Assembly (NCBI GenBank): GCA_036924085.1
Contig: JAVGWX010000002.1
Location: forward strand, 50,048,948 to 50,112,947
DNA length: 64,000 nt
From: Ariolimax columbianus
Taxonomy: Eukaryota; Mollusca; Gastropoda; Stylommatophora; Arionidae
Direction: 5' to 3'
Part shown: positions 12,240 through 23,034 of the stretch, piece after piece
How the letters are laid out: every line of letters starts with the position of its first letter
How positions within the stretch are numbered: the first letter of the stretch is position 1
The notes under the pieces: generated by a model
What the model was told of the DNA's origin: nothing
Database searches by the model: none
What the model saw: the letters and a program-made list of their open reading frames with translations, nothing else
Made by a program: the position numbers and the translations under genes

Positions 12240-12660
12240 TAACTATGTTTACACATAACATTGACCAATCTGTTAATTCTTTCATCTATGTTAAAAAATG
12301 AAGTTTACTAATAATGAATCAATTTGGCAACAAAAACGCAAATGGGAAAAAACACAAAAATGATATTTTGTTGTTGCTGTTGTTAATAGTTAATTCATTC
12401 ATTAACTCCCACTGTAGTTTTTAAATTTAACAATTTTCTTATTTATGCACACATTTCCAAAATTAGACTTTCAAAATATTAACCAATTTGTTTATTTACC
12501 AATAAAAATGTGACATTCTTAACATCAACCTTAAAATCATCCAACATTTGGCTTTCCAAATAATAATCAATTTGATAAATCATTCCTAATTTAGCTTTCT
12601 GAGCATTAATCAATTTTAGAACTAATCATAGACCTTAATCTGGAGCAATCATTTTTAGAT
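12240..12660. repeat. Degenerate minisatellite, left half (~50-bp unit)
   Basis: Repeats phrases such as TTAATCAATTTGTTCATTC and TTTGGCTTTCTAAA. The same repeat resumes at 13610, so the LINE fragment at 12770-13590 appears to interrupt it. Confidence 0.7.
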
Positions 12661-12769
12661 GTTGCACCAAATATATAGAGAGACAAATCATTAGGTTAAT
12701 ACAGAACCTGTATGAAAATCAAGAGTCGATCAAAGAAAGACTTACAGATCCAGTTTCAAAAGACGGGGT

Positions 12770-13590
12770 TGCTTTCTTTCAACAAGTTTCTATAATGCGT
12801 ATTCTGAGATGATCATGGAAAAGGTTGTTCGGGGTAGCAATAGAGGCGTCAAAGTCAATGGTATAAAAGTTAACGCATGAAATTTGGTGATAACCAATGC
12901 ATAGTGGGAGGATCAGTAGCAACATTGCAAATGCTGCTTGAAAAAAATAACAGAACAGCCAAAGAGTGGCATGAAAATGTACACAATGAAGACAAAAATT
13001 ATGGTAATAGTCAAGCAACATAGGGCAAATTAATATAATCATCAATGGAGAAAATAATCAAACAAGTACAGAATTTACATATTTATGACAAACCCTAATA
13101 GAACATGCCCGCAATGAGACAGAAAATAAGAAAAGATTTGTGTTGGCTAAAAAAGGCTTCATAGAAAAACAGAAATTGCTAATCTCAAAGAATATCAGGA
13201 TATAACTGAGGAAAAGAATAATCACTGTTTGGGACTGAAACATGGACATTTGAAATGTGGTGCTACAATAGAATAAAAAGAGTGAGTTGGACAGAAAGAA
13301 GATCGAATGACAATGTCCTCATTGAGGTAGGCACACAAAGACAAATATTGAAAATGATACAAAAATGAATATTGTGTTGGCTGGGACACAATACTCAACA
13401 TGAAAGTCTCCTACTGAAAATACTAGAGGGCACGATTCTGGGGGAAGGAAGGGGGTTGGCCAAGACTTCTTTACATCTCAGGCATGCAGAGACATTAGAG
13501 TACAAACATATGCTGAAACAAAGAGAGCTGCAGAGGGTATGGTCAAATGGAGAGACATACACGGGCAACCAATCTCATGATTGACCAACC
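12770..13590 (+). mobile_element. LINE fragment: 3' half of reverse transcriptase, decayed
   Basis: Broken frames on the plus strand read YSEMIMEKVVRG..GVKVNG near 12800 and, after 13200, LETWTFEMWCYNRIKRVSW, TERRSNDNVL and LCWLGHNTQHESLLLKILEG. This order (thumb, ETWT..EMWCYRR..SWTD, WLGH..RHE.LL..ILEG) is typical of the 3' half of an endonuclease/RT-type non-LTR element. Many stops and frameshifts; dead. Confidence 0.75.
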
Positions 13591-13609
13591 AGATGATAAT
13601 GATAACTAA

Positions 13610-14025
13610 TCTGCAGATTTGTGTTCTGAACATCAATTAAATTGTTATTTGATCCAATTTCTTTTTAAAGATTAATCAATTTGTTAATTCATCCATTGTT
13701 AAAACATTAACCAATTCATTCATTCATCATTAGTTTGGCTTTCTAAATATTAATCAATTTATTCATTAATCCTTAATTTGGCTTTCTAAACATTAATCAA
13801 TTTATTCATTCATAGTTTGGCTTTTCAAAAATTAATCAATTTATTCGCTCATCTATAGTTTGTCTGTCTAAGCAATCAATCTATTAATTCATCCATAGAT
13901 TGGCTGTCTAAACATTATTGAGTTTTAATGCATCCACAGCTCGTCTATCTAAACATTCATCAATTTATTAAATCATCCATAGTTTGGCTATGATCAATCT
14001 GTTTATTGTTTCTTCCCCTAACAAA
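13610..14025. repeat. Degenerate minisatellite, right half (~50-bp unit)
   Basis: Six or seven imperfect units with CATTAATCAATTTATTCATT and CATCCATAGTTTGGCTTTC. Continuation of the array at 12240. Confidence 0.8.
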
Positions 14026-14029
14026 CATG

Positions 14030-15225
14030 TCTTTCTTCTAATCATGAATCAAATTTTAACTTATTCCACCTTCTTCCAGGAAGTGGTTTTCTAAGCGAAC
14101 CCGACTTCTACACAATCATCTCATACCTGAACGATGTGGGCAGACGCAGAAGATGAGAAAGTGGCCAATCTGCGGTACTTTAAACCTCAGTGTTTACAAA
14201 AGTTTTAGTACCACATCCAGTAGATTTGATGGAGACAAACATTTGTTTAATCGGCTATCTATTTTAGTAGCTACAGATCTTAGCAGCTACATAGTCATCT
14301 AATGAAGTTGCTTGATGTACTAAACACCTATTATTGAAAATTGTACCTATATTAAGGCATCCACAGTCACCTAATTTAGCTGATTGAGTTTTAGCAGACA
14401 TACAGCCATCTAAATTAGCTGCTGCAAAGTTTTTCAACACTATATTCTGAACTGTAACCACATTATCTGACATACAACCATCTAATTTAACTTCTGAGTT
14501 TATTAAACTCTATGTTCTAAATTGTAACGGACAGCACACTAATAGCCATCTAAATTAGCTACTTATTTCTTTTAAACATCAAGATTGAAAATGAAGCCGT
14601 GGTCAGCATTAAAACTATACAAATATCATTCCCTGATTGAGTCTGTGTATGACTCATTTGAAGAGTGTACACGATATAATAGGAAAACAAGGGAAATAAC
14701 CTCTACAAAGCCTCTGTCCAGGCTCAGCAATGACAATAGATGGTGCTACAATAGTATTTTGTGTGCGGATATTTTTTTACAAGGGCAAACTGAGGTTAAT
14801 TTTTAGCAAATATAAAAGTGACATTGATCATTAAGTTGTTTCCCAGTTCTTGGAAATATACTTGTCTTTGTTAATAGTTGACGTTTTTCTGTTTGCAGAT
14901 TTGTATACCAAATTATTATTTCCCAACAGGGCTTTACATAAATTATATAACTCTGTATCTACTACACATTCATATCCAAGTTTTCAACAGAGAAGTGATG
15001 AAATCGCAATAAAGAGCATGTTTTAAATTGCTGATGTGAGTTGCGTTTGTTTGTCATTAAGTCTATTTTCTCACATCACTTGGAAGGAAAGGGAGTGGAA
15101 AGTCATTGTCCCTTATATCATCTCATCCGTTCCCTGATGTGATTCGACATTATGGGAGATGCAATCTTCTGTTGTGTGGGTAGCTGTTACTTTCAGTCCA
15201 CACCTCTGTGGTGTTTTAGTGCAAT
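14030..15225. other. No gene seen; weak tandem pattern at 14250-14580
   Basis: 14250-14580 repeats AGCCATCTAAATTAGCT loosely. The remainder is AT-rich with no coding or RNA signal. Confidence 0.5.
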
Positions 15226-15238
15226 CAATCCCATCTTT

Positions 15239-15496
15239 GGGGACGGTGTGGACTAGTGGTTAAGTGACACGGCTCACAACCAGAAGGTGCTGGGTTCGAT
15301 CCCCATTACAGCACCGGCCGTTACCCCAGGAAGCAAACCCTTAGAAAATGCAGGAGGAAGCAGACCCTTACATAAAATGTATGCTGAAGTCAGATGTACT
15401 GGTCCGACAGGTGCAAAATAAAAACCACGGTGCAACGCAGACCGCATTGGGGATTAGAGAAATAAGACAAACACACACACACAAAAACAAACAAAA
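15239..15496 (+). mobile_element. tRNA-derived SINE (family S1)
   Basis: Starts GGGGACGGTGTGGACTAGTG with an A-box-like TGGACTAGTGGTTAAG and a B box GGTTCGATCCC, followed by the body CCCTTAGAAAATGCAGGAGG and the core GCTGAAGTCAGATG. It is flanked by a near-perfect 12-bp target-site duplication, AATCCCATCTTT (15227-15238) and AATCCCATTTTT (15497-15508). Related copies: 36428, 51468 and 51865 (minus). The tRNA-like head is a SINE promoter, not a tRNA gene. Confidence 0.9.
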
Positions 15497-15509
15497 AATC
15501 CCATTTTTA

Positions 15510-16507
15510 TCTTTGTCTTCTACTTGCCCATTAACCTTCTATTTTCCACATTTTTTTTATTACACCATAAACATTTTTGAGTACAGTTTTGTAAATCTAT
15601 GAAATTACTACAAAGCTCTGATAGTGTTCCTAACCAGATCGGCATATCTGTTAGTTTCCACTACAAATGTATTTATAACATATACATAAACAAATTAAAC
15701 AAACCTATCTAAAAAAATTGGCAGCAAAAACTTAATCATAATAATGAGATAACCTTCCAATTGCATATGAAATAGAGAAAAATAATTGACAAATTATCTA
15801 AATTCAAAATCGCCATTGCACGGAGTGCACGAAAATGTTCTAATTTTCGATTCAGCTGTTTCTATAGCAAAACCAACGTAACAAAATAAATACACCAGTG
15901 AGTATACACAGACAATGCCCCAGGCGAAATTTTTCGTCAATGTATCAGTAAAAGTTCAAATCAATACTTATAATACAAACTTTTTTTGGTTGCTACTTTC
16001 CCTTCAACTCTGTTCTTCAGCCTGAAGATCCTTCATCTCTCAACAGGTAACATATGATGTCATACCCACTTTTTTAAGCTTGGTGGGTTGTTTTTTTTAT
16101 AGGTATTTTGCATTCTGAAAAAAATCCCACACCAACTGGGTACCAGACCCTGATTGCTCGGCTATGAAGTCAGTCCACTAATCACTGCGTTACCTCAGCC
16201 CTCTAGGTATTTAATCAATCCTCTGACTTTCACATTGCCTCTCATCCGTGTCTTCTTCGTTTTTCCATGCCTATATGTGATGATGTTCTGTTCTTAAGAA
16301 TGGACTTCACTATTCCGGGCATACCCATAGGTTCTCAGATGGTCTCTCTCAGCAAGTAGCTATTGTGAAGTTATTTACTAAACCTAACTTAGCAATCAGT
16401 GGTTCCCTATACAACTAAAAAAATACAGATGAACCAAACCAACACAGAACCAACAAAAAGGAGGCCATGATAAATACAGATTCACACACTGAAGTTCACT
16501 TACTTAC
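15510..16507. other. Intronic sequence, nothing recognised
   Basis: AT-rich sequence directly downstream of the TRAF7 WD6 exon. The missing last exon was looked for here and not found. Confidence 0.5.
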
Positions 16508-16639
16508 CCTAAGTGAGCGGTCATAAGAGGCACTGAAGACTTTTGTTCCAGAAGCAGTATGCAGCACAGCTAGAGCGTAGACAGTCCCTGAGTGACCCAT
16601 CAATGTCTCCAGCTGATTGAATGTGCTCAGTTCCCATAC
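16508..16639 (-). CDS. TRAF7: TRAF7 exon (window exon 16): WD repeat 6
   Basis: 132 nt, 44 codons, phase 0. It reads [20 protein letters not shown], then [20 protein letters not shown] and [14 protein letters not shown] and [13 protein letters not shown] match TRAF7. Acceptor TTGTCAG, donor GTAAGT. It is the last exon I can place. The final blade and stop (about 45 residues in the family) are missing; I scanned 1-16500 on the minus strand for it without success. The 23-bp minisatellite begins only ~80 bp upstream of the acceptor. Confidence 0.96.
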
Positions 16640-16720
16640 CTGACAACAACATACTAATGAGTGCCACAATATGTGAAGTTTTCTTATTTCCAAGGCTGGC
16701 CTAAGGTCATGACTTACTCC

Positions 16721-19700
16721 TCTTCTACCATGGGGTGTAGGGTCTTCTACCATAGGGTGTAGAGGTCTTTTATCATGGGGTGTACAGGTCTTCTACCATG
16801 GGGTGTAGAGGTCTTTTATCATAAGGTGTACAGGTCTTCTACCATGAGGTGTAGAGGTCTTCTACCATGGGGTGTACAGGTCTTCTACCATGGGGTGTAG
16901 GGGTCTTCTACCATGGGGTGTACAGGTCTTCTACCATGGGGTGTACAGGTCTTCTACCATGAGGTGTAGAGGTCTTCTACCATGGGGTGTAGAGGTCTTC
17001 TACCATGGGGTGTAGGGTCTTCTACCATGAGGTGTAGAGGTCTTCTACCATGGGGTGTAGAGGTCTTCTACCATGGGGTGTAGGGTCTTCTACCATGGGG
17101 TGTAGGGTCTTCTACCATGGGGTGTAGAGGTCTTCTACCATGGGGTGTACAGGTCTTCTACCATGGGGTGTAGGGTCTTCTACCATGGGGTGTAGAGGTC
17201 TTCTACCATGGGGTGTACAGGTCTTCTACCATGGGGTGTAGAGGTCTTTTATCATGGGGTGTAGAGGTCTTCTACCATGGGGTGTAGAGGTCTTCTACCA
17301 TAAAGTGTAGAGGTCTTTTATCATGGGGTGTAGAGGTCTTCTACCATGGGGTGTAGAGGTCTTCTACCATAGGGTGTAGGGTCTTCTACCATGGGGTGTA
17401 GAGGTCTTCTACCATGGGGTGTACAGGTCTTCTACCATGGGGTGTAGGGTCTTCTACCATGGGGTGTAGAGGTCTTCTACCATGGGGTGTACAGGTCTTC
17501 TACCATGGGGTGTAGGGTCTTCTACCATGGGGTGTAGAGGTCTTCTACCATGGGGTGTACAGGTCTTCTACCATGGGGTGTAGAGGTCTTCTACCATGGG
17601 GTGTACAGGTCTTCTACCATGGGGTGTAAAGGTCTTCTACCATGGGGTGTAGAGGTCTTTTATCATGGGGTGTACAGGTCTTCTACCATGGGGTGTAGAG
17701 ATCTTTTATCATGGGGTGTACAGGTCTTCTACCATGAGGTGTAGAGGTCTTCTACCATGGGGTGTAGAGGTCTTTTATCATGGGGTGTACAGGTCTTCTA
17801 CCATGAGGTGTAGAGGTCTTCTACCATGGGGTGTAGAGGTCTTCTACCATGGGGTGTAGGGTCTTCTACCATGGGGTGTAGAGGTCTTCTACCATGGGGT
17901 GTACAGGTCTTCTACCATGGGGTGTAGGGTCTTCTACCATGGGGTGTAGGGTCTTCTACCATGGGGTGTACAGGTCTTCTACCATGGGGTGTACAGGTCT
18001 TCTACCATGAGGTGTAGAGGTCTTCTACCATGGGGTGTAGAGGTCTTCTACCATGGGGTGTAGGGTCTTCTACCATGAGGTGTAGAGGTCTTCTACCATG
18101 GGGTGTAGAGGTCTTCTACCATGGGGTGTAGGGTCTTCTACCATGGGGTGTAGGGTCTTCTACCATGGGGTGTAGAGGTCTTCTACCATGGGGTGTACAG
18201 GTCTTCTACCATGGGGTGTAGGGTCTTCTACCATGGGGTGTAGAGGTCTTCTACCATGGGGTGTACAGGTCTTCTACCATGGGGTGTAGAGGTCTTTTAT
18301 CATGGGGTGTAGAGGTCTTCTACCATGGGGTGTAGAGGTCTTCTACCATAAAGTGTAGAGGTCTTTTATCATGGGGTGTAGAGGTCTTCTACCATGGGGT
18401 GTAGAGGTCTTCTACCATAGGGTGTAGGGTCTTCTACCATGGGGTGTAGAGGTCTTCTACCATGGGGTGTACAGGTCTTCTACCATGGGGTGTAGGGTCT
18501 TCTACCATGGGGTGTAGAGGTCTTCTACCATGGGGTGTACAGGTCTTCTACCATGGGGTGTAGGGTCTTCTACCATGGGGTGTAGAGGTCTTCTACCATG
18601 GGGTGTACAGGTCTTCTACCATGGGGTGTAGAGGTCTTCTACCATGGGGTGTACAGGTCTTCTACCATGGGGTGTAAAGGTCTTCTACCATGGGGTGTAG
18701 AGGTCTTTTATCATGGGGTGTACAGGTCTTCTACCATGGGGTGTAGAGATCTTTTATCATGGGGTGTACAGGTCTTCTACCATGAGGTGTAGAGGTCTTC
18801 TACCATGGGGTGTAGAGGTCTTTTATCATGGGGTGTACAGGTCTTCTACCATGAGGTGTAGAGGTCTTCTACCATGGGGTGTAGAGGTCTTCTACCATGG
18901 GGTGTAGGGTCTTCTACCATGGGGTGTAGAGGTCTTCTACCATGGGGTGTACAGGTCTTCTACCATGGGGTGTAGGGTCTTCTACCATGGGGTGTAGGGT
19001 CTTCTACCATGGGGTGTAGAGGTCTTCTACCATGGGGTGTACAGGTCTTCTACCATGGGGTGTAGGGTCTTCTACCATGGGGTGTAGAGGTCTTCTACCA
19101 TGGGGTGTACAGGTCTTCTACCATGGGGTGTAGAGGTCTTTTATCATAGGGTGTAGAGGTCTTCTACCATGGGGTGTAGAGGTCTTCTACCATAAAGTGT
19201 AGAGGTCTTTTATCATGGGGTGTAGAGGTCTTCTACCATGGGGTGTAGAGGTCTTCTACCATAGGGTGTAGGGTCTTCTACCATGGGGTGTAGAGGTCTT
19301 CTACCATGGGGTGTACAGGTCTTCTACCATGGGGTGTAGGGTCTTCTACCATGGGGTGTAGAGGTCTTCTACCATGGGGTGTACAGGTCTTCTACCATGG
19401 GGTGTAGGGTCTTCTACCATGGGGTGTAGAGGTCTTCTACCATGGGGTGTACAGGTCTTCTACCATGGGGTGTAGAGGTCTTCTACCATGGGGTGTACAG
19501 GTCTTCTACCATGGGGTGTAAAGGTCTTCTACCATGGGGTGTAGAGGTCTTTTATCATAGGGTGTACAGGTCTTCTACCATGGGGTGTAGAGATCTTTTA
19601 TCATGGGGTGTACAGGTCTTCTACCATGAGGTGTAGAGGTCTTCTACCATGGGGTGTAGAGGTCTTTTATCATGGGGTGTAGAGGTCTTCTACCATGGGG

Positions 19701-19928
19701 TGTGGAGGTCTTTTATCATGGGGTGTACAGGTCTTCTACCATGAGGTGTAGAGGTCTTCTACCATGGGGTGTAGAGGTCTTTTATCATGGGGTGTACAGG
19801 TCTTCTACCATGGGGTGTAGGGTCTTCTACCATAGGGCGTAGAGGTCTTTTATCATGGGGTGTACAGGTCTTCTACCATGGGGTGTAGAGGTCTTCTACC
19901 ATGGGATGAAGAGGTCTTCTACCATTGG
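16721..19928. repeat. 23-bp minisatellite with ~1048-bp higher-order repeats
   Basis: About 140 units of 23 bp (22-bp variants), core TCTTCTACCATGGGGTGTAG, with marked variants such as TTTTATCATGGGGTG, ACCATGAGGTG and a rare CCATAAAGTGTAG. The rare variant recurs at about 17299, 18347 and 19191 and a GAGATCTTTTATC variant at about 17698, 18746 and 19590, so long blocks are repeated with periods of 1048 and 844 bp. The array continues after a LINE insertion (22406-22580). It starts ~80 bp from a TRAF7 exon. Confidence 0.96.
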
Positions 19929-19940
19929 GAATACAGGTCT

Positions 19941-22393
19941 TCTTCTTCTTCATCGTACGCAGTCAGACAGTAACCATTATTTTTTCGAAAAAAGCGGTGG
20001 TCATCCTGAGGCTGTCGACACTGCCATTGAGCTTGTCTTGTGGTTCCACTGGTGATGGCCACATCTGCTCTCTCTGATCCTCGTATGTCGGGCAGTTCTG
20101 CAGCAGATGCTCAGCGGTCATTTTATCGGTACCACACGGGCATTCGTCGGTACCACCTATCTTCAATTTGTTGAATAGGTGGTACCTCAGTCTATTGTGG
20201 CCAGTGTGAAGTCTGAAGACAACGACCTGCTCTCTTCTGTTCAACTGGTAATAGGCATCGTTTTTGGTGTAACCAGTATGTTCAGTTTCCCATTTGGTCA
20301 TGTATCTGGCTTTAATAAGCCGTTTTGACTCTTCGTACGTCATACTAGTATCTGTTTGTGTTAGTCTTGCACCTTCTTTTGCCAGTCTGTCTGCCTCCTC
20401 GTTGCCTTGGATGTTGCAGTGTGATGGGACCCACTGTACCACTACCCTTTTTGGTGCGGACTGCTGGCATAGTTGACAGAGTGCTGCTCTTAAGTCATTA
20501 AGCTCAGTGTTTTTCTGGCTTTTTAGCGCTGTGACTACGGCCAGAGCATCTGTAAGAAGGACTATATGGCTTTCATTTTCTTTATGTGTCACCATTTCTT
20601 CCACTGCCGCCCTCAGTGCCTCTGCCTCCGCTCTGAAATTGCTTGTGTACTTACCAGTAGCGAATGACAGTATTATTTTTCTGCCATTTGGTAGGTTCAG
20701 GAATGCTCCTGCCCCTCCGTTCTGTGTAGTGTCTGTTACAGAACCGTCGGTGCATGCATGGGTCCAGTCCATGCTTGGGTAGTTTTTCGATATAAAGCTT
20801 AGGGTAGTATCTCTCCTTTCTTTTTCAGTCTGGCAGTTTTTGTTTCCAATACCTGGTATATTTTCTACCACCTCTGGAAATATATCTTGCCTCCAGGTAG
20901 GTTTTCGTACAGTAGTGATGGGCTTTGGTGTTTTTAGTGCGTTTATGGGATCTTCGTGCATCTTTGCTTTGGCTATTTCTGCAAAGTTTCTCCGCTTTAG
21001 TTTCCCATTTCCCTAATTGTTTAGTCTCTGGGGCATTGGATGGTCAGTCAGTCTTCGGAGTTTCTCTGACTGCAGCTGGGCTTTGCAGTCTCTTCTATCG
21101 GTCATGGGTTGCAGCTTTGTAATCTTTTCAAGTTCTACAATTGGCGTTGACTTCATGCCTCCTGTTATAACTCTCATGGCTTGGTTTTGAAGTTTGTTAA
21201 CTTTATCGAAGTTCACCTTTGCTGCTGTTGTCCATGCCGAAATGCCATACTCGAGAACTGGTCTCACTCTTCCAGTGAACAGTTTCTTTAGTATACTTTC
21301 GTCTGCTCCCCAGCTTGTGCCAGCTAGTTTCCTCATGATTGCCATTCTTTCTCTGGCTCTCATTCTGTTTCTCTCGATCTGACTTTTCCATGTCATGCGC
21401 CGATCAAATGTGACTCTCAGATAGTTTGGGTTGTCGTTTGGCTGCAGGAATTTGCCATTTAGGCTTAATTTGGTGTTTTGTGGTTTGATTGAAAGCGAGA
21501 ATATTGTGCATGTGGTTTTCTCCTCGTTTATTTTGACCAGCCATGTGTTCGCCCACTCTTCCAGCGATGTTAGGGCCTGCTGCATCCGATTTCTTGCTAT
21601 GGTGAGATTCTTTTCAGAGGTCCACATAGCCAGATCGTCTGCAAACATTGAGCTATGGACTCTTCTTGGAATATTCTCTGTAATGTCGTTTATATACACC
21701 AGGAAGAGTGTGGGTGACAGTACTCCCCCTTGGGGTACTCCCTGCTCAAGTGTCACCTTTTTGCTCATCTGCCCTTGTACTTGGACTCTGGCCGTTCTTT
21801 GTTTGAGGTAGTGGTTGATCCACTTGTACATTCTCCCATAAACTTCACTTTTCCTTAGCTTGACTCTATGTCCGTCTTTCCAGACTTTGTCAAATGCCTT
21901 CTCCAGGTCTACCCAAACTGCTACTGTGTGTTTCTGTGCCTGGTAGGCATCTTCTATTTCCTGGGCTATGAGGATGACCTGGTCCTCAGTGGATCTATGC
22001 TGTCTAAAGCCGGCTTGCTGTGGAATTAGCATTCGTTTTTCTTCCAGATGCCACATCAGTCTGGTGTTTATCATACGTTCCATCAGTTTGCCGACACAGC
22101 TCAGTAGGCTGATAGGCCTGTATCCATTTGGATCTGTTTTGTCCTTTCCATTCTTTGGTACTGGTACAAGTACTGCGTCTTTCCATGCCTGGGGTACAAT
22201 TCCCCTTTTCCAGCTTTGGTTCAGGACCGATAGCAGTTTCCTCTTCGCTGTTTGGCCCAGCCCCTTCAGCATTTCGTTTGTTATCCCGTCTTTTCAGGGA
22301 GATTTCCTTTTCTTTAATGTTCTCATGGCCTCTTCCATTTCACTCATTGTTAATTTGGCCATCATATGCTCTTCTGGTGCCGTATTGATGTTA
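19941..22393 (-). mobile_element. Non-LTR retrotransposon (I/Nimb-like, RT + RNase H), 5'-truncated copy L1
   Basis: Open reading continues from about 22393 to 19963 with no frameshift and only two in-frame stops: TGA at 22296-22294 and TAG at 21015-21013. RT landmarks: YRPISLLS, AGFRQHRSTEDQ, WVDLEKAFDKVW, GVPQGGVLSP, the catalytic FADDLAMW, and NYLRVTFDRRMTW. RNase H landmarks: CTDGSV (first Asp), FRAEAEAL (Glu), LLTDALA (Asp) and GNEEAD. A cysteine-rich tail CPCGTD..HLLQNCP ends the protein. The 3' end is a GAA-repeat. Flanked by a perfect 12-bp duplication GAATACAGGTCT (19929-19940 and 22394-22405). The 5' part (endonuclease) is missing. A young insertion into the 23-bp minisatellite. Confidence 0.95.
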
Positions 22394-22405
22394 GAATACA
22401 GGTCT

Positions 22406-22580
22406 AACATGAGGTGTAGAGGTCTTCTATCATGGTGTATAGAGGTCTTCTACCATGGGGTGTATAGATTTTATATCATGGTGTGTAGAGGTCTTCTATC
22501 ATGCGGTGTAGATGTCTTCTATCATGGTGTGTAGAGGTCTTCTACCATGTGGTGTAGGGGTCTTCTACATGGAATTAGAG
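22406..22580. repeat. 23-bp minisatellite, continuation after LINE L1
   Basis: Units such as GAGGTGTAGAGGTCTTCTA resume immediately after the LINE target-site duplication, more diverged than the main block. Confidence 0.9.
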
Positions 22581-22740
22581 TTCTACCACGGTGTTTAGAT
22601 ATCTTTAATTTTTCTTGTGGCTTATAGTTTTTACAGGATGGGGCAGCTGATCCCATGCTCAACTCTCCATAGCCGCCTGTCATAACATTTCTAGGAGGTT
22701 ACAGTGCTACTATTCCTAACTCCATTTTAAGTTCCGGTAC
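22581..22740 (+). repeat. Rep-B interspersed element tail
   Basis: Reads TTTTTCTTGTGGCTTATAG, TTTTTACAGGATGGGGCAGC and GGAGGTTACAGTGCTACTAT. The same string follows a single copy of the 23-bp-type motif at 63030-63150 and 52885-53025. The 23-bp minisatellite therefore seems to be an expanded internal part of this element. Confidence 0.7.
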
Positions 22741-23034
22741 CCAGTAACACACAGATTTCATGAGAAATAGAAAAACACGAATATACACGAGGGTGTAAAA
22801 ATCTAGACTAAATACTTTTAGTATTTTTTCATATTTGTGCATATTATGTTAATAAAATTATTAAGGTTACTTTTTTACACCTCCTCATAAATCCAACACA
22901 ACGTTATAAATAAGATCAGGATGGATTACAATAAAACAAAAGCAAATTCACCTCAATATAACCAACAAGTTTATAATCATGGAGGAGATGGTGGCAGAGA
23001 GTTTGAACACTGGTTGTTTTCTTATCTGGAGTGA

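Noticed and set aside
15241..15310. tRNA-like A and B boxes suggesting tRNA genes (also at 36430, 39190, 48100 and 51470)
   Set aside because: Each is followed by a conserved body and flanked by direct repeats in at least two cases; no complete cloverleaf or 3' acceptor stem could be drawn. They are SINE heads.
16721..19928. CRISPR-like array
   Set aside because: Units are contiguous with no unique spacers, in an intron of an animal gene. It is a minisatellite.
21203..21391. Small open frames on either strand inside the LINE copies (for example 20294-20476, 21431-21811, 30898-31086)
   Set aside because: Antisense or shifted-frame shadows of the RT and RNase H coding sequence; they recur at the same place in each copy.
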